In this document: positions 24,932 to 34,117 of the stretch, in pieces
Position numbering within the stretch: the first letter of the stretch is position 1
Layout: each line of letters begins with the position of its first letter
Source of the DNA: a virus
DNA length: 64,000 nt
Direction: 5' to 3' (one strand)
IMG/VR virus record: IMGVR_UViG_3300022868_000009
Span: 186,001 to 250,000 of that record
Position numbers and translations under genes: made by a program
Notes under the pieces: model-generated
Seen by the model: the letters and a program-made list of their open reading frames with translations, nothing else
What the model was told of the DNA's origin: nothing
Databases searched by the model: none

Positions 24932-25876
24932 TTAAAAATCTGATGCATTTAATAATGTGTATTGATAAATACCACCTTCCAATTTAGTTCGATATTTTTC
25001 ACATAAAGACATAAATCTTTGAAAATCAGACCAATAATGTATTACTTGACAACCTGCAGACCATGATTTAACACCACTCCCTGGTGATGATTTTTCGGTA
25101 CCTACCTTAGTAGAATGTATATTAATACCTCCACCTTCACTACTATTAATATTATAATGAAAAGTTCCGTTTTTTGTAGGATCTCTATGAACTGGTAAAT
25201 TATAAGTAGGGTTCAACGCTCTATATCTAGCAGAATTAGTTTGTTTATGATATCCAAGTTTATATGTAAATTGTCCCTCTTTTAAAATTGAACAACCTTT
25301 AGAATTTAATAATTTTTTAAGGTAATAAACTCCAGGTTTTGTAGTACATTCAAATTCTTCAACAATATCATCATATACAACTAGCATAGTATCATTCCAA
25401 TTATTCGGTTTATCAGCGTTTCTAACTCCTATTAATTGAAAAGGTTCAATCCATTTGTATTTTTTTAGTTTAAAAATTCGTTTAAGTTGACTAACCGTAA
25501 TATTTGAAGGTTTTGGTGTTGTGTTTGCTGGATTAGAACTACCATTATTTGAAGTTGATATATTTGTTTGACCACCTTGACCTATTGATGAATCTAATTG
25601 TTTAGTAGGTGTATAAGTTCCCCATTCAGGGTTATTATATATAACATCTGATTCTCCAAAAGTATCTCCATCTACATACGGATCATAACTATCATCATCG
25701 GCATTAATATTACTAGAATATTGATTCATTTCAGAATAAGTAAACTCATTTGCGTCACCATATGAACCAGAATCTTCAAAATCATCAACACCACTATAAG
25801 GATCATATTCTTCTTTTATCACAGTCTCCTGTTTTTGTGTTATTGGCTTTGTTTCATCATATTTAGGTATAGCCAT
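24932..25876 (-). CDS. Baseplate-associated L,D-transpeptidase-like protein
   Basis: This is a 314-residue protein. Residues 1-130 are disordered, rich in Asp, Ser, Asn and Tyr (DPYSGVDDFEDSGSYGD). Residues about 135-314 form a domain ending GGGINIHSTKVG followed about 20 residues later by SAGCQVI. That His...(S/T)xGC spacing is the active-site layout of YkuD-type L,D-transpeptidases, which act on peptidoglycan peptides, and similar domains occur as phage endolysins. Its start shares one base with the stop of the gp5-like gene. It probably supplies the wall-degrading activity that T4 gp5 carries as a lysozyme domain. Confidence 0.55.
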   Translation of the reverse strand: MAIPKYDETKPITQKQETVIKEEYDPYSGVDDFEDSGSYGDANEFTYSEMNQYSSNINADDDSYDPYVDGDTFGESDVIYNNPEWGTYTPTKQLDSSIGQGGQTNISTSNNGSSNPANTTPKPSNITVSQLKRIFKLKKYKWIEPFQLIGVRNADKPNNWNDTMLVVYDDIVEEFECTTKPGVYYLKKLLNSKGCSILKEGQFTYKLGYHKQTNSARYRALNPTYNLPVHRDPTKNGTFHYNINSSEGGGINIHSTKVGTEKSSPGSGVKSWSAGCQVIHYWSDFQRFMSLCEKYRTKLEGGIYQYTLLNASDF

Positions 25877-27039
25877 TATTTATATCTTATAAATTTTTTA
25901 GTTTTCTTATCAAAAATTGCAATTTTTCCATCTTCTGTTTCTCTATATATAATATCCTTTTTAGTACCAGAAGTTGGTATCGTTTTTATTATTTTAGGTT
26001 CTAAACCACTTGATTTTTTAACATTTAATTTCTTAAAATCTTTATATTGTGCGTATTCAGATTCATCTGTTTCAATTGTCTCACCATCAACAACTTTAAT
26101 ATATGTTATATATTCAGTTCCGTCTTCGTTTTGACTAACAAAAGGAGCGTCATCTATAATAAATTTTGATGGTTGTGATTCTACTTCTTTATCTACAGCC
26201 TTTTCTCTTTCTTCATTAACTTTTTCTTTAAAATCTTTTGAAACATATTCAGATTTTAAAAGTTTTTTAGGTTTTGGTTCATTAAATTTATCAGTTAAAT
26301 CAATTGTAAGATCATCATCATCTTTAATAACAGACGTTTCAGGTGATCTTTTCAATTTCTTAATTTTATTATCATCATTCAAGAAAACATTATCAGAAAC
26401 AAAAGTTTCTCTGATTACTTTATATTCCATTAACAACATATCTAACTCTGGTCTAATAATAGGGGCCGCTAAATTTCCTGTTAATGTTGTAGGAACCAAT
26501 AATTTATTGATAAATTTATCCATCCACGCAAAAAAATTAGTTCCTAAAACAGCTTCTTGATCTGCAGTTTTATCACCTAAATTTATTTTCTGTGAATTAT
26601 CTTTTAATTCAATATTAATAGAATTATTATCTATTCTAATTTTATTATATTTATGATCTATTATAAATTCATCACCATTTGTATATACCTGAGAAGTTTC
26701 ATCAAATAATAAAGCCACAAAATTCAAATAATCATCTTCACTTAAACTCTTTAATTTTCTTTCAAGATTTATATTGTAATTCTCACTATAAATATAATGA
26801 GGATCATATATATCATCATTTAGAAAAATAACATTCACTATTTTACCAATAGCAGGAACCTCAAAAGATTTTCCAGCTAACCCCCTATATGGGGAAGAAT
26901 ATGGCAAATCTTCCATTGGTATAGTATCAAAAACACCTTGTACCCTAACTTTAAGTCTACCTTTTCTATTAGGATCTTTATTATCTTCTACAATACCTAC
27001 AAATATTTTATCTCTAATATCAACATTAATTTGTTGCAT
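25876..27039 (-). CDS. gp5-like baseplate hub protein, OB-fold domain
   Basis: This 387-residue protein has an N-terminus (DKIFVGIVEDNKDPNRKGRLKVRVQGVFD, then IPMEDLPYSSPYRGLAG and GKIVNVIFLNDDIYDPHYI) that is the gp5/VgrG OB fold at the base of the tail needle. No lysozyme signature (Glu-Asp-Thr) follows. Instead there is a middle domain with DKYN repeats and a Lys/Glu-rich tail. It should sit on the gp27-like hub at 28704. The order within the operon matches T4-like central baseplate genes. Confidence 0.75.
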   Translation of the reverse strand: MQQINVDIRDKIFVGIVEDNKDPNRKGRLKVRVQGVFDTIPMEDLPYSSPYRGLAGKSFEVPAIGKIVNVIFLNDDIYDPHYIYSENYNINLERKLKSLSEDDYLNFVALLFDETSQVYTNGDEFIIDHKYNKIRIDNNSINIELKDNSQKINLGDKTADQEAVLGTNFFAWMDKFINKLLVPTTLTGNLAAPIIRPELDMLLMEYKVIRETFVSDNVFLNDDNKIKKLKRSPETSVIKDDDDLTIDLTDKFNEPKPKKLLKSEYVSKDFKEKVNEEREKAVDKEVESQPSKFIIDDAPFVSQNEDGTEYITYIKVVDGETIETDESEYAQYKDFKKLNVKKSSGLEPKIIKTIPTSGTKKDIIYRETEDGKIAIFDKKTKKFIRYK

Positions 27040-27054
27040 ATAATTCTTTTAATT

Positions 27055-28695
27055 TTATAAAATTCCAGAAAGACCAAGAAGATCGATTGTTTCACCTACA
27101 GTTGGAACAACATCTAAAAATTCATCTTCTATGTCTCCACTTAAATCTCCAATTAAATCTCCAATAACATTTTGTAGTGTTAGATCATAATAATCTTCAG
27201 CATAAACATTATTAGGATAAATTTCTGGAATACCAGTAACATCTCTAACTTGATAGACAACTTCTCTTAATAAATCTCCCCTGAAACCTCTCAATTTATT
27301 CATAACATCACCTTTAAAATCTTGAACATTTTCATTCAATGTATTACTCAATGTTTCTAAAAATGTTGGTTGATTATTAACAACATCTTCCCATTCAGTA
27401 GGTGCAGCATTTATAATCCAAGATTCAGTTCTATCCTTAGTACTAAATGACTTATTAACTTTTCTTTCAACTGCTTCTTTTCTAATTTGTTCAACAGATT
27501 TCTTATATCTACTAAATTCAAAGTCAGTTGAAGCCATAGATGAATCCGTCATATTTCTTATTCTATCACCCGATCGTATACGCTTACTGTAAAGTATATC
27601 CTGTGTAATCATCAATGGATTAAATAATCTTTCAACAGATTTATAATAAATATCAAATTTTAAATTCGCAGATGTAGTATTTAAAGTTGAATCAAACCCA
27701 GCCATTGATAAATCAGAACCATGTATTTGTGATTTCTCAAAATCAAAATTACAATCACGTAATATATAATATTGTGATGAAACTTCTGGATTTATTTCAT
27801 AAGAACCAGTAGAATCATTCCATTTTTTAAAACTTCTAAGATCTGTTATTCTGATTACCATGTCAAATCTTAATAAATTTTCAGGAAACATATACTTTTG
27901 TAATCTATAATCATAATTTAAATTATTATATAATTCAGCTAAATATAAAGCAATCATTGTAACATCTTCATTTAAATCAAATGTTATTTTATCTTCTTTA
28001 TATTTTACAATCTTTGCATTTAACTTATCTAAACCATTAATATTCTTAATATAATAAGGTCTATTTCTATCTCTCTTTTTATTTAAAAATACATCTCCTT
28101 CTAAATTAAATAATTGACCAAGTGTTGCAATAAATTTATTATATAATATTTCTCTAACCTTAACATCTGGTATTTCAGAATATTGTGTAATAAAAGATTT
28201 TAACGATTTAGCATCTAATAAACTTGATTTTTGTGATATAAACAAATCAAAACCTAAAAATGTAGGATCTTCGTACTTTAAAAAATCAAAATTTTTCGAA
28301 AAATCAGATAAACCATATTTAAATGTGTCTTCATCATAATTAAACATAGACTGAGTTCTTCTTGGACCATCATCAGGTATTAAAGGATTATAAACATTAC
28401 CTATATTTATATTACCAGTATTGCTAGTATTTAATGAATCAGAATTAGTAGAATTAGGATTATTACCAGCATCAGTGTTTGAATTTGGGTTTGATGTAGA
28501 ATTTAATTCTTTTTCAGTCCACGCAGCACCCTCATTTTTTCTAACATCAATTTCCTCAGCTAATTTTTTAGCCGCATTAGATGACATATCTTTAGATTCT
28601 TTTAATAATGTAGAATCTTTTAATGATTTAACACTAGCTAAATCTTCTGCTACTTTTGTAGGATCTATTTTTGAAATTTCATCTAAATAACCCAT
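27055..28695 (-). CDS. Baseplate/tail structural protein
   Basis: This 546-residue protein has about 110 disordered N-terminal residues rich in Ser, Asn and Thr, then a folded region (FNYDEDTFKYGLSDFSKNFDFL...; MVIRITDLRSFKKW; YYILRDCNFDFEKSQIHGSDLSMAGF) and a C-terminal helical part. The 'ITDLRxF ... RDCxFxFE ... AGF' pattern is seen in tube-fold tail proteins of large phages. It could correspond to T4 gp48 or gp54. The assignment as baseplate/tube junction rests on context. Confidence 0.5.
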   Translation of the reverse strand: MGYLDEISKIDPTKVAEDLASVKSLKDSTLLKESKDMSSNAAKKLAEEIDVRKNEGAAWTEKELNSTSNPNSNTDAGNNPNSTNSDSLNTSNTGNINIGNVYNPLIPDDGPRRTQSMFNYDEDTFKYGLSDFSKNFDFLKYEDPTFLGFDLFISQKSSLLDAKSLKSFITQYSEIPDVKVREILYNKFIATLGQLFNLEGDVFLNKKRDRNRPYYIKNINGLDKLNAKIVKYKEDKITFDLNEDVTMIALYLAELYNNLNYDYRLQKYMFPENLLRFDMVIRITDLRSFKKWNDSTGSYEINPEVSSQYYILRDCNFDFEKSQIHGSDLSMAGFDSTLNTTSANLKFDIYYKSVERLFNPLMITQDILYSKRIRSGDRIRNMTDSSMASTDFEFSRYKKSVEQIRKEAVERKVNKSFSTKDRTESWIINAAPTEWEDVVNNQPTFLETLSNTLNENVQDFKGDVMNKLRGFRGDLLREVVYQVRDVTGIPEIYPNNVYAEDYYDLTLQNVIGDLIGDLSGDIEDEFLDVVPTVGETIDLLGLSGIL

Positions 28696-28703
28696 ATCTT
28701 ATT

Positions 28704-30071
28704 CTATTTTTTTGAAGTGTTTGGAGTATACTCCTCATTTAAACTTCTCTTTGCTAATGTTATTTCTTGAACATTACCATCTTTCTTTGAAAATGTGTAA
28801 CTAATGCCAATTATTATCCATTCCCCTGACAATCTTTTATTAATTTTTGCATCATCAACTTTAGGATTTTTTTCAGTTGTTACAGCATCTTGATTAAAAC
28901 CAACATCATCTAATTGTCCTAATGAATATAACTCAAGTAAAACTTTTTGAAATCTATTTAAACTAAAATTAGGTCTAGTTAATGTTATTAACATATTAGT
29001 TTTTTGTAACATTAACATATTATAACTATTCTGTTGATCTGCAAATAAATAATTTTCATGCATATTATCAATATCCAATTTCCCTAAATATCTACCAGAT
29101 ACAGGTGATAATTGTGAATATTTATCTTTATCATTCTCTTTAATAACTTTTAAATGAAAAAATTTATAACTATTTTTTAATTTATCATACCATCTAATAT
29201 ACCTTGAATAACCCTCTTTTAAATGAAAAGATGTTTTCTCATCTAACAAATTAAATTTATCAATATAAGTATTAGTATCATTATAATCTGGATGATTTGT
29301 TAATTTTAATTTTGTTATATTATCTTCTTCTTTAGTAGATGATGTTGTATAAGCAGACTCATTACCAACATTTTGAACTGTTGATATATCGGCTTTTAAT
29401 TCTATTTCAACATTAACAAAACAAAAATTATAATAAAAATCAATATAACTAGATAAAAAACTCGAATCATTTTTAAAAGATTTAATTGTTATTTCTTTCA
29501 TATAATACATTGTATAATCTGCTGGATTTAACCATGTCATTTCATCTTGAGTACCATCTATATTTGTTGCAAATCCTAATTGTGATTCTTCAGATATTTT
29601 TTTTAATATAGAATAACTAGTACCTTTATCAGATCTAAATTCTGTATTATATAAAGTATCTACATTTAATTCACCTTCTAAATAATATATTAATTTTTGA
29701 TTTTCTTTTCCAACTGGTTTAGTTGGATTAAAAACTGTTATCTTAAAATCCATTCTAACTGGCATAGAAGATTCATTTTGTGCTCTTATAAAAATACTAA
29801 TTAAATCATTATCAAGTGGATAAATATCACCAAATAATTTATTACTTTTATCATTAAACTTCATTTCTAATTTAGGTAAAAAATCGTCATTTGTTAATGT
29901 TAAATATAATATGTCATCCGATTCTATACTTAATCCTTTATAATATACCAATGGATATTTACCAACATTATCACCATAATAATCTTTTTCACTATCCTTT
30001 GCATCAGTTCTATAATCATATTCAATATCAACTAATTGTAATTTACTTCTATTTATAATTTCTAATGACAT
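28704..30071 (-). CDS. Baseplate hub protein, gp27/late control D-like
   Basis: This 455-residue beta-rich protein ends RLSGEWIIIGISYTFSKKDGNVQEITLAKRSL, which matches the C-terminus of gp27/gpD/XkdQ-type hub proteins ('lsG.W.v..v.H.f....g..q.i.l.R'). Upstream there are tube-like domains. It would trimerise to form the hub between tail tube and the gp5-type needle. Two bases separate it from the gp53-like gene. Confidence 0.65.
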   Translation of the reverse strand: MSLEIINRSKLQLVDIEYDYRTDAKDSEKDYYGDNVGKYPLVYYKGLSIESDDILYLTLTNDDFLPKLEMKFNDKSNKLFGDIYPLDNDLISIFIRAQNESSMPVRMDFKITVFNPTKPVGKENQKLIYYLEGELNVDTLYNTEFRSDKGTSYSILKKISEESQLGFATNIDGTQDEMTWLNPADYTMYYMKEITIKSFKNDSSFLSSYIDFYYNFCFVNVEIELKADISTVQNVGNESAYTTSSTKEEDNITKLKLTNHPDYNDTNTYIDKFNLLDEKTSFHLKEGYSRYIRWYDKLKNSYKFFHLKVIKENDKDKYSQLSPVSGRYLGKLDIDNMHENYLFADQQNSYNMLMLQKTNMLITLTRPNFSLNRFQKVLLELYSLGQLDDVGFNQDAVTTEKNPKVDDAKINKRLSGEWIIIGISYTFSKKDGNVQEITLAKRSLNEEYTPNTSKK

Positions 30072-30072
30072 A

Positions 30073-30519
30073 TTATTCTAATTTGTTTGTTATTCTAATT
30101 CTACCCGCTTTCTTATCATTTGTAACCTGACTTAATCCTTTAGGTTTCATAGTTGGAGATAACTTAGGAGTACCGTCTGGTTTCTTTTCTTGAAATTTTG
30201 TCAATTTATCAAAAGCAGAATCATCATCTTTTCCACCATGTAATATCATAAGATTTTCAGGAGAAAAATATAAGATTTCATCACCTTCTTTAATATTCCA
30301 TGGATTATAAATATTATTAACAACCATTAATTCTTCAATAAAATCCGTGTGAGTATATAAATAATCACATATTAAATCGAGTCTCATTTCATGTTCAGGC
30401 AATACAACATAAACATAAAAATTCTGTTCTATATCATAAATAACAGTTGTTCCGAAAATATCATATAAACCATTACTTGTTCTTTTAAAACCATCTAAAT
30501 CATCTAAAGAATATAACAT
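30073..30519 (-). CDS. gp53/LysM-like baseplate wedge protein
   Basis: This 148-residue protein has HEMRLDLICDYLYTHTDFIEELMVVNNIYNPWNIKEGDEILYFSPENL in its middle: the LysM-like segment of T4 gp53 and LysM tail proteins, where a 'xNxIxNPxxIxxGxxLxY' motif is diagnostic. The C-terminus is Lys/Pro rich. It links wedge and hub in the baseplate. Confidence 0.65.
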   Translation of the reverse strand: MLYSLDDLDGFKRTSNGLYDIFGTTVIYDIEQNFYVYVVLPEHEMRLDLICDYLYTHTDFIEELMVVNNIYNPWNIKEGDEILYFSPENLMILHGGKDDDSAFDKLTKFQEKKPDGTPKLSPTMKPKGLSQVTNDKKAGRIRITNKLE

Positions 30520-30548
30520 ATTAAAATTTAATTTTTAAACATCACCAT

Positions 30549-32186
30549 CTATGGTAAATACTTTTTAGTAAATTCATCAGTTTTTTGAGGATTTGTATTA
30601 AAATCCACTTGCCATGTTTCTGAACCCGATTCACCACCTGCAGCAACATTTGAAGGGTTAGTAACATCACCAACAATAGAACCAACCTTATAAATTCTCT
30701 TATATCCATTATTAAAATATGTCATTATTTCCTGTGCACCCATATTTCTACCCAATCTACAATCTATTTTAACACCAATATTAATTGGAGAATCATTAAA
30801 AGATAATTGGTTTGCAAAATCAATATTAACTTTATCAACAACTATATTGTTAATTGATAATATAGGCATATATGGATTACCAACTGTTATATGCCATGGT
30901 GTTGAAGGTAAACCTGTCATAACAGATACAGACCCTCTTAAAGGCCATTTATATTTATTTAATGTACTTGCTAATAAACTACCAAGAAGACCATTTGCAT
31001 TAATACTATCAACCCTTTTTACTGCATCCAGACCACTTTTCTTCACTTGAATTAACACATCATCAGATGTTAAACCTACTTCATCATTTTTTTCTTCTGT
31101 GATAGTACCAGTTACTGAACCAATCACCTCTTTAACTATTTTAATAATAGCTAATACAAAAGCTCTTACCAATGTTTTAATAAACCCTAACCATGCATCA
31201 ACAGAACCACTATTTGTAGCAGCTAATAATTTTTTTATAACAGAACTATTAGAATTAGATAAAACATATCTAACATCTGATGTACCCATTTTTAATAAAT
31301 TATCAATTATATCATTCATTGCAATACCTGGATCAATATTATTAATATATTTTTGTTCATAAGATGTTTCTAAAGAAATATCTAAATTAGATACTAAACC
31401 AAATGAATTTGCATCACGAGTAGCACCTTCTTGTAAAACGTTAGGATTACCAAAAGGTATTTCTTGAGAATCAAATCCACCAGATGATTTTCCACCTTCT
31501 TCTTTATTTCTTTCTGTCATACCCATAGCCTTTAAAAACCCAAACAATAAACCTTGTGACCAACCAGGTATAGGTATAGATTTACCAGCATCAAAATCAA
31601 ATTCATTTGATAATACTTCACCTAATATTTCATGTACCATTTTTGTTTCTGTTATCCATTTCTCATTAAAAGATAAATTAAATAACTTTTCATCACCATC
31701 TTTAACCCATCCAATAACAGTAGATATAGGTTTTTTGGCATTTTCGGACATTTTCGGCCAATTATTTAAATTAGTAGGAACAATAGTACCTTCTCTATAC
31801 CTTCTCAAAATTACTAATCTATTTATAGGATAAACACCTAAATCTTTTAAATATACAAAATCGGCTGCTTTTAATTTCATAGCATTATTGTCTTTGAAAT
31901 ATTCAATTAATTTTAGATACGGGTTAGCACCTGTATTAGGTTTACTGAAAGAATTAATATTTATCCTATTTGAGATAGCTTTTGTACCAGCCAATTTAGC
32001 ACTAGTGCCTTTAGTTGGTTTATATACATTAACTCTCTCACCACTATCAGATTTTTTATATAAATCACCTGAAACCCAGCCTGATCCCGGGTTATCATAT
32101 ATACTACCTTTATTATCCTTATTATTAAATTGGGATGGATCTAATGAAAATAAAAACTTTAATTCTGTTCCATGACTTCTAAACAT
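30549..32186 (-). CDS. Baseplate / tail tube initiator-like protein
   Basis: This 545-residue protein opens the baseplate operon. The C-terminal third has STPWHITVGNPYMPILSINNIVVDKVNI, LSFNDSPINIGVKIDCRLGR and GAQEIMTYFNNGYKRIY: tube-fold beta strands as in tail tube initiators (T4 gp54/gp48). A hydrophobic helix lies at about 338-360 (AWLGFIKTLVRAFVLAIIKIV), unusual for a soluble structural protein. It may be buried or membrane-active. T4 equivalence is inferred. Confidence 0.55.
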   Translation of the reverse strand: MFRSHGTELKFLFSLDPSQFNNKDNKGSIYDNPGSGWVSGDLYKKSDSGERVNVYKPTKGTSAKLAGTKAISNRININSFSKPNTGANPYLKLIEYFKDNNAMKLKAADFVYLKDLGVYPINRLVILRRYREGTIVPTNLNNWPKMSENAKKPISTVIGWVKDGDEKLFNLSFNEKWITETKMVHEILGEVLSNEFDFDAGKSIPIPGWSQGLLFGFLKAMGMTERNKEEGGKSSGGFDSQEIPFGNPNVLQEGATRDANSFGLVSNLDISLETSYEQKYINNIDPGIAMNDIIDNLLKMGTSDVRYVLSNSNSSVIKKLLAATNSGSVDAWLGFIKTLVRAFVLAIIKIVKEVIGSVTGTITEEKNDEVGLTSDDVLIQVKKSGLDAVKRVDSINANGLLGSLLASTLNKYKWPLRGSVSVMTGLPSTPWHITVGNPYMPILSINNIVVDKVNIDFANQLSFNDSPINIGVKIDCRLGRNMGAQEIMTYFNNGYKRIYKVGSIVGDVTNPSNVAAGGESGSETWQVDFNTNPQKTDEFTKKYLP

Positions 32187-32206
32187 TATTTGATATAAAT
32201 TTTAAT

Positions 32207-32216
32207 TATATATTAA
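32207..32216 (-). promoter_or_regulatory. Late-type promoter of the baseplate operon
   Basis: TTAATATATA on the minus strand, ending 20 nt before the ATG at 32186. The operon behind it runs to 24932. Confidence 0.6.
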
Positions 32217-32246
32217 AATAATTAAACTGAAACAAAAAGAAAAAAA

Positions 32247-32660
32247 TTAATAATCTCTTATAATCTGTGAAGTATCAAAATTATGAAGCTCACCTAAGAT
32301 TTCTTCCTGTGTTTCAGAATCATCTTGAAAATCTTCATATAAATATAAAGATCCAAACTCAACTGGGAACTCAAAAATGTTCTTTATCTTAAATAAATCT
32401 GCAATATTTAATTCGGGATTTTCAAAATTTGGAATGTAATATATATCTTTTTTCTTTCTTAAAGAATGAACAATTTTAGTGTATACCAATAAATTGAAGT
32501 AATCTCTATATTTTTTAATAGTAAAATCAGGGCCTTCTTCATCTTTTAACTGATCTATTTGTTGTTTTATATCTATAATAACTTTGTTCCTAATTCGATT
32601 TACTTTCACGTATTTATCAAATTTCTTTCTGTTCTTGCAAAATACTATATAAAATTTCAT
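32247..32660 (-). CDS. Hypothetical protein
   Basis: This 137-residue protein has a basic, Tyr-rich first half and an acidic second half (DFQDDSETQEEILGEL). It has its own late-type box. Position next to the baseplate operon suggests a virion or assembly role. Unrecognised. Confidence 0.5.
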   Translation of the reverse strand: MKFYIVFCKNRKKFDKYVKVNRIRNKVIIDIKQQIDQLKDEEGPDFTIKKYRDYFNLLVYTKIVHSLRKKKDIYYIPNFENPELNIADLFKIKNIFEFPVEFGSLYLYEDFQDDSETQEEILGELHNFDTSQIIRDY

Positions 32661-32681
32661 TTAAACATCAATCATTTTTAG

Positions 32682-32691
32682 TTATATATAA
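32682..32691 (-). promoter_or_regulatory. Late-type promoter box
   Basis: TTATATATAA, ending 21 nt before the minus-strand ATG at 32660. Confidence 0.5.
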
Positions 32692-32790
32692 GACACCCCA
32701 GGTCCAAAATTAACCAAAGTTCATGACAAAAAATGTCATTAATTAAAATTAAAAATTTCACCAACTTTTTCACAACTTCAAAATACAAAC

Positions 32791-32819
32791 TTGACAATCT
32801 GTGAAATATAATCTTTCAC
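32791..32819 (+). promoter_or_regulatory. uvsX promoter with operator-like inverted repeat
   Basis: TTGACA at 32791-32796 and TATAAT at 32807-32812 lie 10 bases apart. A perfect inverted repeat GTGAAA (32801-32806) / TTTCAC (32814-32819) encloses the TATAAT. A repressor dimer there would block the -10 region. Start of uvsX follows at 32841. Confidence 0.5.
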
Positions 32820-32840
32820 ACAAAAATTAATTCATTATGA

Positions 32841-34085
32841 ATGGCTAAAAGTACAGGAAAATTTGACTTTTCCAAATTAACAAGCGTAGTTGAAGATATT
32901 TCAAAAAAGACCGCTATTATGATTGAAAAAGATAATAAACAAACATCTTTTATTGATACTGGTATTTATACTTTCAATGCACTACTTTCTAAAAATATTC
33001 GAACTGGCGGTATTTCAAAGAATAGAATTACCGTATTAGCTGGACCCCCACAATGTGGTAAATCTTATTTATGTTATAATATTGCTAGAAATGCTCAAAA
33101 AGAAGGATATAATATTATTTATATTGATACTGAATTTTCAATTGAAAAACATGAAATGGAAAAATTCGGTATAAATATTAGCGAAGATAGATTAATGTTA
33201 ATAAGATCAAATAAAGTAGAAGATCTTAAAATAATGTTAACGCAACTTCTAGATAATCTTAAAACACAAAAACAAGATGGTGTTGATATAGGAAAAACAA
33301 TCATATTCCTAGATTCAATTGGTCAATTAGCATCCAATAAAGAAGTAGAAGATGCTTTAGGCGGTAAAATTAAAGTTGATATGTCTAGAGCAAAAGCTAT
33401 CAAATCTCTCCTTAGAATTATTAATAGTGATCTTGGATATTTAGATATTCCATTAGTAGCTACTAACCATGTTTATATGACACAAGATTTATATCCAGTT
33501 GCTGTAATGGGCGGTGGTGAAGGAATCACATATACTGCATCTACTGTAGTTTATATGAGTATAGCTAAACTTAAAACAGGTGAAGAAAATAAAGATTATA
33601 AAATGTATGTGTCTGATATTGGGCAATCTGGTGTTATAGTAACTGCAAAATCTAGAAAGAATAGATTAGCAAAACCAATGAAAATTAAATTCGAAATTAA
33701 TCATAACGAAGGAACAAATCCTTATAGAGGACTTGAAGTATTTTGTACTCCAGAAAACTTTGATAAAGTTGGTATTGCAAAAGTTAAAAAAGTAGAATCA
33801 GGTCGAGGTAAAGCTAAGACAATAGAATATCAAGCTGGTGGTACTAAATATTACGTTAAACATTTAGATCAAAGTTTTTATGAAAAATCATTATTTAATG
33901 GTAAAATTTTCACTGATGAAGTAATTACTGCTCTTGAACCAATCGTTCAAACATACTTTGAATATTCATCATATGATGAACAACAGAAAATCATGGATAA
34001 TTTGGACTCTGAACACGCAAAATTTGAATCAGATACTGATTTTGATATTGATGGTGATAATGATGGGCAACTTTTTGATAAATAA
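32841..34085 (+). CDS. uvsX: UvsX/RecA-like recombinase
   Basis: This is a 414-residue protein with Walker A GPPQCGKS (68-75), a Walker B at IIFLDSIGQLAS, then LLRIINSDLGYLDIPLVATNHVY, and DNA-binding loop candidates, ending in an acidic tail as in UvsX and RecA. It would polymerise on gp32-coated ssDNA (gp32-like at 47958) and drive strand exchange for recombination-dependent replication. The ATG at 32841 is preferred: the overlapping ATG at 32837 stops after three codons. It heads the replication operon. Confidence 0.85.
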   Translation: MAKSTGKFDFSKLTSVVEDISKKTAIMIEKDNKQTSFIDTGIYTFNALLSKNIRTGGISKNRITVLAGPPQCGKSYLCYNIARNAQKEGYNIIYIDTEFSIEKHEMEKFGINISEDRLMLIRSNKVEDLKIMLTQLLDNLKTQKQDGVDIGKTIIFLDSIGQLASNKEVEDALGGKIKVDMSRAKAIKSLLRIINSDLGYLDIPLVATNHVYMTQDLYPVAVMGGGEGITYTASTVVYMSIAKLKTGEENKDYKMYVSDIGQSGVIVTAKSRKNRLAKPMKIKFEINHNEGTNPYRGLEVFCTPENFDKVGIAKVKKVESGRGKAKTIEYQAGGTKYYVKHLDQSFYEKSLFNGKIFTDEVITALEPIVQTYFEYSSYDEQQKIMDNLDSEHAKFESDTDFDIDGDNDGQLFDK

Positions 34086-34117
34086 AAAATAGATAAATTA
34101 CAAAATAAATTTTTTAA

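Noticed and set aside
32723-32738. Small hairpin ATGACA/TGTCAT as terminator
   Set aside because: Stem is short, no T-run follows, and it lies between two divergent promoters.
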